6,657 nt of DNA, taken from positions 1 to 6,657 of the forward strand of contig QIDY01000397.1 in NCBI GenBank assembly GCA_003228495.1, in the 5' to 3' direction. Of the stretch, positions 1 through 5,972 are shown piece by piece. The notes beneath the pieces were generated by a model. It saw only the letters and a list, made by a program, of their open reading frames with translations. It had not been told where the DNA came from and ran no database searches. This DNA comes from Nitrospirota bacterium. GTDB taxonomy: Bacteria > Nitrospirota > Nitrospiria > Nitrospirales > UBA8639. The stretch's first letter is position 1, and every line of letters starts with the position of its first letter. Both the position numbers and the translations under genes were made by a program.

Positions 1-135
1 AATCTCGATGAAGCCAAAGCCGAGCGGCTTGCCGAACTTCAAGGACCTGTCACACAAAAGGAAATTCTCACGGATTTACGTGAGACACAAAAAGCACTTA
101 AACGGCTAGAGGAGCGTTTGGAGCGGACTTCTTAA
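1..135 (+). CDS. C-terminal end of an unrecognised protein with a charged coiled-coil tail (5' end outside window)
   Basis: Frame 1 is open from the first base and ends at TAA 133-135, giving 44 visible residues. They are almost entirely helical in character: an E/A/K-rich stretch (DEAKAERLAEL), a short break (QGPVTQ), then a heptad-like segment (LRETQKALKRLEERLER) with leucines spaced as in a coiled coil. No catalytic motif or membrane segment is visible. This type of tail occurs on many unrelated proteins, including channels, envelope proteins and regulators, so no function is assigned. The gene converges with the minus-strand operon and shares the hairpin at 228-256 with it as a likely terminator. 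Confidence that this is a real gene end rests on the clean open frame, the sensible composition and the terminator-like hairpin downstream. Confidence 0.6.
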   Translation, partial: NLDEAKAERLAELQGPVTQKEILTDLRETQKALKRLEERLERTS

Positions 136-227
136 CGGTTGATCCCATGGCGGGGATGATATTTTTCGATGAAAAGTGGTTCCGATGGTGTGGAGGGCTG
201 GTAAAGGTCCTTGGAAGAAAAGAAGAC

Positions 228-256
228 CAGCTACTAGGCTGTGAACCTAGTAGCTG
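228..256. terminator. Probable bidirectional rho-independent terminator between convergent genes
   Basis: A perfect 11-bp inverted repeat (CAGCTACTAGG / CCTAGTAGCTG) is separated by a 7-base loop. On the minus strand it is followed by a T-rich run (GTCTTCTTTTCTTCC), which suits the end of the FecR-side operon. On the + strand it is followed by a weaker ATAGTGTTTT tract, which could serve the gene ending at 135. It lies 59 bases past the FecR stop and 93 bases past the + strand stop. The stem is moderate in GC, so strength is uncertain. Confidence 0.75.
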
Positions 257-314
257 ATAGTGTTTTCGTGGTTACTGCCGAATGCCCTGCGTCCAAGCTA
301 TTGTAGGACTGACG

Positions 315-935
315 TTAGTAGGTAGGTTTTGTACATTTTTTCCCACGGTTTCCGTAACTAATCTTGGATGTTTTGATAGGACAGGTTCCAAAGGCCGTTC
401 CAAATTCTACAACACCGCTGATGACCGTCAATGTTGATTGTCCATCCGGGCTGACCAGGAGATCAAATTCCGTCCCTTTAACAGCTGCGGTTGCGACGGG
501 AGTTTCAATCTCCAGCGGTTTCGGTCCTCCCTGGGTATCTACCCACACCTCTCCATGTTTGAGTCGAAGAACGCGGGTAAAGCCCTTGCCTTTTTCCCAT
601 CTGGAGAGAATGGTAAACATCGTATTCTCGTTGAGTGCGACTTTAATTCCATTATTGAATTCGATCATGGCCTGACTAGATCCCTCGGTCCTTAACACAT
701 CCCCTTCAAAAAGGGGCAACGCACCCTTCCCTTCTAACTGTTCTTCGATTCCATCGGATCGAACGACCATAAACCCACCAATGGCATTTGTTGCTGTCCC
801 CACGGCTTCTCCAGCAGCGAATGCCCGATCCACGGAATTCAAAGGAAGCCAAAACAGGCCTAATAAACACAAGAACATGAATGTTTGTTGAGTCCAGGTA
901 TGGTGCGCAACTTCAGTTGGTTCTTTAACGGTCAT
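315..935 (-). CDS. Secreted FecR-domain protein
   Basis: 206 residues. The ATG at 935 has a strong Shine-Dalgarno (GAGGAGGG, 947-940). The N-terminus is a long Sec-type signal peptide: a polar start, a hydrophobic core at about residues 18-32 (FMFLCLLGLFWLPL), and an AFA cleavage motif giving a mature start near residue 41. Residues about 75-178 show the FecR-domain pattern: entry motif LFEGDVLRTEGSSQAMIEF, then LKHGEVWVDT, then the conserved ETPVATAAVKGTEFDL segment and a closing VISGVVEFG. Unlike classical FecR anti-sigma regulators it has no transmembrane helix after the signal, no TonB-receptor contact region, and no sigma-factor neighbour, so it is better seen as a periplasmic FecR-fold sensor or scaffold. 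The short basic tail holds the only two cysteines of the mature protein (C185, C201), which could pair. It is the last gene of the three-gene run, 116 bases after the propeller gene. Confidence 0.88.
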   Translation of the reverse strand: MTVKEPTEVAHHTWTQQTFMFLCLLGLFWLPLNSVDRAFAAGEAVGTATNAIGGFMVVRSDGIEEQLEGKGALPLFEGDVLRTEGSSQAMIEFNNGIKVALNENTMFTILSRWEKGKGFTRVLRLKHGEVWVDTQGGPKPLEIETPVATAAVKGTEFDLLVSPDGQSTLTVISGVVEFGTAFGTCPIKTSKISYGNRGKKCTKPTY

Positions 936-1051
936 GAGTCCCTCCTCTCAGTCTCATTTAGAATCTGCCTAAAACTCGGATCATTAGGATGTCTTATTCC
1001 CATTTATTGGTCCAAGAAAAAAGAATAAAGGTTAAATTGCTATCAATCTCT
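936..1051 (-). other. 116-base gap between propeller and FecR genes
   Basis: The spacer contains the FecR Shine-Dalgarno next to 935 and an AT-rich stretch just after the propeller stop. I see no hairpin with a U-run that would end transcription here. I also see no promoter with well-spaced -35 and -10 boxes. Read-through from the upstream genes is the simplest reading, though a weak internal promoter cannot be excluded. Confidence 0.4.
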
Positions 1052-2044
1052 TTACTGTGAGGCAACCACTCGAATGGGTTTCCGTCCAACTGGTACGGTT
1101 GCAAGAGTTTGATTGGTTCCCGTATCGATGACCTTTAAATCATTCGATTTCGTATGACCGACATAGAGGCGAGTTCCAACGGAATTCGCCCAAATCCCGT
1201 TGGGTCCTTCTCCGACATCAATTTGCCCGAGAACGGCTGGAGTGGGAGAATTCCCACTGACCATCACCACCTTATTGATGCCAGCTACAGTGATGTAAGC
1301 ATTGGGACCTGACGTTCCTTTAAAAGCAAAGGCAATCTGTTGGGGGGCCGGACCGACCTCTATGGTGCTTACCACTTCATTTCTTCGAGGATCAATCATA
1401 TAGACATCATTGCTCCCTGTATTGGTGCCCCAAATACGACCATCTGGTCCAAGAACCAAAAAGTGTGGATTGGGCCCAACAGGAATTCGCTTAATCACGC
1501 GATGAGACATGGTATCGACCACGTTCACAAACTTATCCTTAGAGCTGACGTAGGCAAATTTGCCGTCTCGTGAAAAGGCAATGCCCATCGGTCCTCCCTG
1601 GATGGGGATCGTTCCCAGAATTCGATAAATGCTAGTGTCAATAATGGAAATGGTGCCGTCACCAATATTGGCTACCCACGCATGCTTATTATTGTTGGTC
1701 AGAGTCACGACATGAGCGCGCTTTCCAGTATAGATGGAAGCAATCGTTTCCATGGCATCGGTATCGATCACCGATATCCGCCCTGAAGCAAGGTTGGTCG
1801 CCCACAAGTGCTTACCATTGCGTGCGAGAGAGAGGTCATGGGTCGCATGGTTCAAGGTATCGATCTCTCCGAGAACTTTAAATGTGGTCCCATCGACAAC
1901 GCTGACGGAACTTGAGCTCTCGTTGGCGATATACACCTTGGTCGTCAGTCCCTGAGGTTTGTCAGGGAGTGTCGTACAACTACTAAAGAGTCCCCAGACA
2001 AGAACTCCTCCGAACATAAGAAATCCTGCCGTCGCATCCTTCAT
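1052..2044 (-). CDS. YVTN-family seven-bladed beta-propeller, probable lipoprotein
   Basis: 330 residues from the ATG at 2044. An upstream in-frame TTG at 2050 directly abuts the Shine-Dalgarno, so it is rejected. The N-terminus has K2, a hydrophobic core (GFLMFGGVLVWGLF) and a lipobox-like FSSC, so Cys23 is the probable lipidation site. Asp is not at +2 (it is Thr), so outer-membrane sorting is plausible. The rest is seven repeats of about 40 residues of the YVTN type, each with a strand like VYIAN, VWATN or AYVSS followed by VSVID/ISIID and an IPVG-like end. Blades begin near residues 37, 80, 121, 164, 204, 248 and 292. Such propellers are binding scaffolds, and no enzyme motif is visible. 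Three His (69, 111, 194) and one Met (153) occupy the same position in different blades. The gene lies 50 bases after the caspase gene, so co-transcription is likely. Confidence 0.88.
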   Translation of the reverse strand: MKDATAGFLMFGGVLVWGLFSSCTTLPDKPQGLTTKVYIANESSSSVSVVDGTTFKVLGEIDTLNHATHDLSLARNGKHLWATNLASGRISVIDTDAMETIASIYTGKRAHVVTLTNNNKHAWVANIGDGTISIIDTSIYRILGTIPIQGGPMGIAFSRDGKFAYVSSKDKFVNVVDTMSHRVIKRIPVGPNPHFLVLGPDGRIWGTNTGSNDVYMIDPRRNEVVSTIEVGPAPQQIAFAFKGTSGPNAYITVAGINKVVMVSGNSPTPAVLGQIDVGEGPNGIWANSVGTRLYVGHTKSNDLKVIDTGTNQTLATVPVGRKPIRVVASQ

Positions 2045-2050
2045 GAGCAA

Positions 2051-2057
2051 CCTCCTT
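2051..2057 (-). promoter_or_regulatory. Shine-Dalgarno that fixes the propeller start
   Basis: On the minus strand AAGGAGG occupies 2057-2051 and is followed by TTGCTC and then ATG at 2044, a 6-base spacer. The in-frame TTG at 2050 would have zero spacing, so the ATG is the functional start and the protein is two residues shorter than the longest reading. Confidence 0.85.
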
Positions 2058-2094
2058 GCTTAAAAAATTTCAGTCACAAATTGCTTAACAAGAT

Positions 2095-5000
2095 TTATCG
2101 TACACGTCCAAGAATCAACTGACCTTCCACCTCACCCTTTTTCATCGGATGTTGATTTTGGCCTGTCACTAATGGTACGTGCGTGGACACGTAGGAGTAA
2201 ACTTCATCCACCGTGATCAGCCCATCGGCATCGAAGTCCGCTTTTCCCTTCAGCCCTTGCAAAAGGTAATAGGTAAACACCCCGTGGCCTAAATCCTCCC
2301 GCTCTTCGCTGACTTCACCCGCGCGACTCGCCGTCAACACGATTCGCCCTTTCCCTTTCGATAATCGCGTCAAGAAATTGTCCGAAACGACTGCCCGCCG
2401 GGCGGACGTCGCAAACGTTCGCCCTCCGGTGGCCCCACTATAGCAGGAATCGGTAATAAAAATGACCCGTTCGGCATTGAGTCGATGAAATATTGTTTCA
2501 ATTTCACGCATTGGCAATCCGGTGGTATAGAGGTCTTGCGGATCGGCGTCATAAGGAATCAAATATTTTTCAAGTCCATCCCCATCGGGGCTTGTGGCAT
2601 CGGTCTCTGGAGCGCCATGACCCGCATAATATATAATCACGGTATCTTTTGGGCCGGCCTTCCGTTTCAAATGGGTTCCGAGGCTTCGTTTCATTGCAAC
2701 CAATGTCGCTTGATCGTTGGTTAAAAGCGTCATGTGTTTTTTGGGAACCCCAACATTGTTAATCAGATAATCGTGAAACGCCAGGGCGTCTTTATCGGCA
2801 TATTTCAAAGGGCGAACCTTGTCGTATTTGGAAATGCCAATGACAACCGCCCAAATCTTGCCTTTGTCGAGCACTCGGGTCACTGTAAGCTCTCTTGTCG
2901 TGGAGAGCTGTTCTTCGTCAAAGGCGGTGACGGTAATGTGGTTCGTGCCTTCCCGAAGTTGTATCGCTTCCGAAAATTCAAAAGTCGTTTGGGGGATTGT
3001 CTTGTCCGACACTACTTTCACGCCACGGCTCTGACGCCTCGCTAACAATTCGTTATTTACTCGAATCTCAATTCGTGAGATACCCCGCTCGCTCGCCGCA
3101 GCCCCAACCAGGGTGATGCGATCCACTTTCACCTCTTTGCCATCAAAGCGAGAAGCGAGAGCAATAGCCGGAGGAGTTTTTTTAACTTTTACGAATTCAG
3201 TTATCTCGCTCAACTGGCCACGCAGGGCACGCACTTCTTCTTTATGTTCTCTTAGAGCCTTTTCCGCTTGTTCCCGTTGAGCATGGACCTGCTGAAGTTT
3301 TTCTTCCATTGACGTCATTTCAGTGGTCTGGCTTTGCGCAAGGCCTTCCAACTTAACTTGGAGATCTTTCATCTCCTGTTCGCGTTCGTGTAGGGCTTTT
3401 TCCGTTTGCTCCCGCTCGATACGCTCATGTTCCAACTTTTCCTGAGCGGTCGAAAGTTCCGTGTTCTGGGTGCTCGAGAGATGCTCCAATTTGGAGCGAA
3501 GGCCCTGCATCTCTTGCTCCCGCTGGTGCAAGGCTTCCTCAACTTTAGCCCGATCGCTCTTAGCCCGCTGTAGTTGCTCGTTCAACGTAATAAACTGGGC
3601 TGTTCGTGCGGCCTCTAATCCCTGAATGGTGGGGATAGGCATTTCCGCTTTGGCAGGCAGAGAGACGGCGGTTATTTGACTCTTCGCAATCCAGCCAATT
3701 TCGGTTTCGGAAATCGACACGCGATACCAATCATCTAATTCCCCCGTTGCCGACAACGTTTGATTCTTCAAGACTGATGCGATCACCGAGCTATCCGATC
3801 CAGCGCCGCTCAAAATTGTAGCCTGGTTTTCCGTCACCGTCACAAGTTTGTTCACCACAATAATGTGTTTGGGTGGTTGAGTATCCACTGTCATTTCCAA
3901 CTCTTCATTGAGAAACACCTGCTGATCTTTTTCCTGGATGAAGAGTTTTAAGCCAAGATGGTCTTCAGGGAAATCTGGCCAGACGGTAAAACTGACTCGG
4001 GCCTTCTTCGATGTGTCAGGAGCGAGCTGGCCAAAACGAATCATGCGGGGTCGAATGTCCAAATGCTGTCCCTTCGGATTCGAAAATTCTACCCATGTGT
4101 TCGTGGCCGGAACCGGCCCGACATTTCTAAGAGTCAGAAGAAGGTCCACCGCTTCCCCTTTTTGAATTCGGCCATCACCATTCCCGACGGACTGCCCGCT
4201 TCCATCGTCCACAATTTGATAATTATAGGCCAATCGAGGACGATTGGAATGCGTGAGGGTCACCACCGCTTGAAGCGGTTGAGGAATAAAGCCGTTGTAT
4301 TCTTCGAAAGAGATCTTTAAAGGAATTTCTTCTTTTTTATAATCAGAAGGAACGGTCACCGTCAGGGTATCTGATTTACTCTGCCCGGCTTCGATCTTTC
4401 CAAGGTAAAAGAGATGTCCGTCAAAAACCGAATTCTTGCTATGCGAACGTCCACTAAACCGATAGAGGGGGCCTTTACCGGTATTGATGACGTTCAATTC
4501 GAGTTCTAGGGGTTCTCCGGGTATGGCTTCATGGGGATGAATAGACAATTCGACTTTCGGCCGGGGTGGAGGAAAGGGAGAAGGACCAACTTCGTCATCC
4601 CGGACCTGTTCTTTTTTCCCCTCACCTCGAGATGCAATGAGCGTGGAAGGGCTGGATGGCTGCAACCGGACGGTCCGATCCCGACCTCCAGACGCCAAGA
4701 GCTTTCCGTTAGGAGAAAAAGCCAAAGCCCAGATAGGTCCTTTATGTTCTTTGAGGGAGGCAATCTCGCGACCGCTTTTCCAATCCCACATTCGAATGGT
4801 CCCATCTTTTCCTGCCGAAACCACCGTATTCCCATCAGGAGAAAAGACTACAGCGGAGACTTCGCCGGTATGACCGGTGAAACTCCCACGTTCCTGCCTA
4901 CTCTCGATATCCCATAATCGGACTTTTTGGTCCGCAGAGCCACTGGCCAGTAACAAGCCATCCGGAGAAAAAGACACGGTATGAACGGCTCCGGTATGTC

Positions 5001-5637
5001 CGGAGAGGTTTCCTATTTGACGACCACTTGAGCGATCCCACACGTGAATAAGCGTATCGCTGTTACCCAATTGAGTACCATCAGGGGAAAATGTCACCGA
5101 GAACACAATGCCGAACCCGCTTTTCATTGTCTTGAGCTCTTTACCAGAATGCCATTCCCACAATCGTATACTCCCTCCATCACCGGCGGCTGCCAGGGCC
5201 CGCCCATCCGGTGAGAATGCCAGGGTCCGGAAATTCCCGAAGCTTGAGCTAAAGGATGCCACTTCTTTTCCGGTTTTGATGTCCCACACTCGACAGGTTT
5301 TGTCGGTGCTGGCAGAGGCTAAGAACCGGTTATCAGGAGAAAAGGCCAGAGCCCGAATGGTACCTGAATGACCGGGTAAGACCTTGTCCAGACGACCCGT
5401 TTTCGTATGCCATAAGCGGATAACCTGATCCCCCCCTCCCGAACTGATCAGATGGCCATCGGGAGAAAAGGCGAGTGCGAAAATTTCGCCATGATGTCCG
5501 GTAAGTGTTCGTGAAGGGGCATCCTGGGCAAAGGTGTTCAGAGGACTTAGCCCGGCTAACAGCCAGATGATGAGCAAGGTGATCATAGGTCGTGAAATCA
5601 TGAGACCGAAGGGGAACGAGGTTGTTGAGGCAACCAT
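2095..5637 (-). CDS. Secreted WD40 / Ig-like / SH3b / coiled-coil / caspase-family (C14) protease
   Basis: 1180 residues from the ATG at 5637. Order of parts: signal peptide 1-37 (core MITLLIIWLLAGL, cleavage after TFA); seven WD40 blades at about 45-325 (repeated FSPDG and RLWD motifs); Pro-rich linker near 354-361; two Ig-like beta domains at about 362-463 and 466-587, the second opening with a GNGDGRI-xxGE calcium-type loop; SH3b at about 598-658 (DDWYRVS, IGWI); coiled coil at about 675-815; a third Ig-like domain at about 821-921; caspase domain at about 928-1176. The catalytic pair is visible: His1007 in YYAGHG and Cys1065 in TDSCYSG. The Asp two residues before the Cys is typical of the acidic S1 pocket of metacaspases, so Arg/Lys cleavage is inferred. 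A canonical EF-hand loop lies at 1134-1145. It is the first gene of the run. It should act in the periplasm or outside the cell. The substrate is unknown. Confidence 0.9.
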   Translation of the reverse strand: MVASTTSFPFGLMISRPMITLLIIWLLAGLSPLNTFAQDAPSRTLTGHHGEIFALAFSPDGHLISSGGGDQVIRLWHTKTGRLDKVLPGHSGTIRALAFSPDNRFLASASTDKTCRVWDIKTGKEVASFSSSFGNFRTLAFSPDGRALAAAGDGGSIRLWEWHSGKELKTMKSGFGIVFSVTFSPDGTQLGNSDTLIHVWDRSSGRQIGNLSGHTGAVHTVSFSPDGLLLASGSADQKVRLWDIESRQERGSFTGHTGEVSAVVFSPDGNTVVSAGKDGTIRMWDWKSGREIASLKEHKGPIWALAFSPNGKLLASGGRDRTVRLQPSSPSTLIASRGEGKKEQVRDDEVGPSPFPPPRPKVELSIHPHEAIPGEPLELELNVINTGKGPLYRFSGRSHSKNSVFDGHLFYLGKIEAGQSKSDTLTVTVPSDYKKEEIPLKISFEEYNGFIPQPLQAVVTLTHSNRPRLAYNYQIVDDGSGQSVGNGDGRIQKGEAVDLLLTLRNVGPVPATNTWVEFSNPKGQHLDIRPRMIRFGQLAPDTSKKARVSFTVWPDFPEDHLGLKLFIQEKDQQVFLNEELEMTVDTQPPKHIIVVNKLVTVTENQATILSGAGSDSSVIASVLKNQTLSATGELDDWYRVSISETEIGWIAKSQITAVSLPAKAEMPIPTIQGLEAARTAQFITLNEQLQRAKSDRAKVEEALHQREQEMQGLRSKLEHLSSTQNTELSTAQEKLEHERIEREQTEKALHEREQEMKDLQVKLEGLAQSQTTEMTSMEEKLQQVHAQREQAEKALREHKEEVRALRGQLSEITEFVKVKKTPPAIALASRFDGKEVKVDRITLVGAAASERGISRIEIRVNNELLARRQSRGVKVVSDKTIPQTTFEFSEAIQLREGTNHITVTAFDEEQLSTTRELTVTRVLDKGKIWAVVIGISKYDKVRPLKYADKDALAFHDYLINNVGVPKKHMTLLTNDQATLVAMKRSLGTHLKRKAGPKDTVIIYYAGHGAPETDATSPDGDGLEKYLIPYDADPQDLYTTGLPMREIETIFHRLNAERVIFITDSCYSGATGGRTFATSARRAVVSDNFLTRLSKGKGRIVLTASRAGEVSEEREDLGHGVFTYYLLQGLKGKADFDADGLITVDEVYSYVSTHVPLVTGQNQHPMKKGEVEGQLILGRVR
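2203..2238 (-). other. EF-hand calcium-binding loop inside the caspase domain
   Basis: The 12-residue loop DFDADGLITVDE (1134-1145 of the caspase protein) has Asp at 1, 3 and 5, Gly at 6, Ile at 8 and Glu at 12, matching the canonical EF-hand pattern. It follows the GVFTYYLLQGLKGKA helix of the small-subunit part. Calcium binding is inferred from the pattern only. Confidence 0.7.
3202..3537 (-). repeat. Tandem 46-residue (138-bp) repeats encoding the coiled coil
   Basis: Two complete units of exactly 46 residues (3537-3400 and 3399-3262) and a partial third (3261-3202) are aligned without gaps. The unit starts are EALHQREQEMQGL, KALHEREQEMKDL and KALREHKEEVRAL. The unit ends are EREQTE and QREQAE. 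The segment just before unit 1 (NEQLQRAKSDRAKVE) resembles a unit end too, so nearly three copies exist. The repeats code for the helical stalk between the SH3b domain and the protease. They are diverged at DNA level, so recent slippage is unlikely. Confidence 0.8.
4663..5505 (-). repeat. Seven WD40 repeats forming one predicted propeller
   Basis: Seven units of about 40 residues each carry GH-x-G, a central FSPDG/FSPNG and a closing RLWD-type motif. Recurrent variants are IRLWHTKTG, CRVWDIKTG, IRLWEWHSG, IHVWDRSSG, VRLWDIESR, IRMWDWKSG and VRLQPSSPS. Seven is the number needed for one closed propeller. Blade 4 is about two residues shorter between FSPDG and HVWD. Blades 3 and 4 lack the GH dipeptide. 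Blade 7 has lost the WD pair. Confidence 0.88.
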
Positions 5638-5645
5638 TCTGAGCA

Positions 5646-5651
5646 CCTTCC
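5646..5651 (-). promoter_or_regulatory. Shine-Dalgarno that supports the caspase gene start at 5637
   Basis: GGAAGG at 5651-5646 on the minus strand is followed by 8 bases and ATG at 5637. The longest open frame begins with a TTG at 5772 that has no such site. The ATG at 5601 would give the neatest signal peptide (MISRPMITLL...) but has no ribosome site upstream. The 5637 start is preferred, with 5601 as the alternative. Confidence 0.65.
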
Positions 5652-5931
5652 ATTGAGGAAATTCTGTCCGAGTGCCCAGTCTGTCGTGGCGGGCAAGAGA
5701 ATGGTTCACCACTGTGACAGTCTTGTGAAGAAGAACATCGTTTCTATCTACTAATGAGTCTATAATTCTCAAGGGCTTGTAATCACTCTCATCATTTCAA
5801 AAATTTTCCGGGAAACTCTTTGGAGTTGTTCATATACTAAAAGATTAGATTCTCAAAGGGCCAGAGCCTTGAAGGCAGTATATTTCCTGCCATCATATGA
5901 ATAGGTAAAAAAACCTATAAAATTGTGGACC

Positions 5932-5956
5932 AAATGCCTCCTCGCGAGGCCCATTT
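5932..5956. repeat. Hairpin with CCTCGCGAGG palindrome beside the transposase stop
   Basis: AAAT-GCCTC and GAGGC-CC-ATTT pair with a two-base bulge around a CTCGC loop, and the core 5940-5949 is a perfect 10-bp palindrome. An outer AATGCC (5933-5938) / GGCATT (5966-5971) pair encloses the right arm and the A-run. It starts 16 bases past the transposase stop. In the minus-strand transcript the T-run precedes the hairpin, so it is not a standard terminator. It may belong to the end of the insertion element. Confidence 0.45.
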
Positions 5957-5972
5957 AAAAAAAAAGGCATTG

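Larger units (their letters stand above)
5638..5972. other. 335-base region between caspase gene and transposase: leader, small inverted repeats, IS end
   Basis: No gene is supported here. Reading + strand, it holds AACTC-TTTG-GAGTT (5814-5827), GCCTT-G-AAGGC (5866-5876) overlapping GGCAG-8 nt-CTGCC (5874-5891), ATAGGT-6 A-ACCTAT (5901-5918), and a hairpin at 5932-5956 around the palindrome CCTCGCGAGG, followed by nine A. The caspase-operon promoter should be here, but no well-spaced sigma-70 boxes are visible. The transposase-side end of the insertion element must also fall in the part near 5972. Its exact border cannot be set because the other end is outside the window. Confidence 0.5.

Noticed and set aside
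2045..2050. TTG at 2050 as start of the propeller gene
   Set aside because: It touches the Shine-Dalgarno with no spacer. The ATG at 2044 has ideal spacing and keeps the signal peptide.
2370..2552. Short minus-strand open frame inside the caspase domain region
   Set aside because: It lies in another frame over the catalytic Cys region of the caspase gene, has no recognisable motif and no ribosome site that I can see.
3938..4320. Two overlapping + strand open frames opposite the Ig-like domains
   Set aside because: They are antisense to a well-supported gene and their proteins have the low-order composition expected of shadow frames.
4531..5371. + strand open frames opposite the WD40 repeats, some with repeated motifs such as SGEKA
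   Set aside because: The apparent repetition is the reverse reading of the repeated FSPDG codons of the WD40 blades, not a separate repeat protein.
5745..5772. TTGAGA (5772-5767) and TAGATA (5750-5745) as a sigma-70 promoter for the operon
   Set aside because: The spacing is 16, but the -10 box matches the consensus in only three of six bases, which is too weak to annotate.
5932..5971. Hairpin plus nine-T run as a terminator of the transposase
   Set aside because: On the transposase strand the T-run comes before the hairpin and no U-run follows it, so the order is wrong for a rho-independent terminator.
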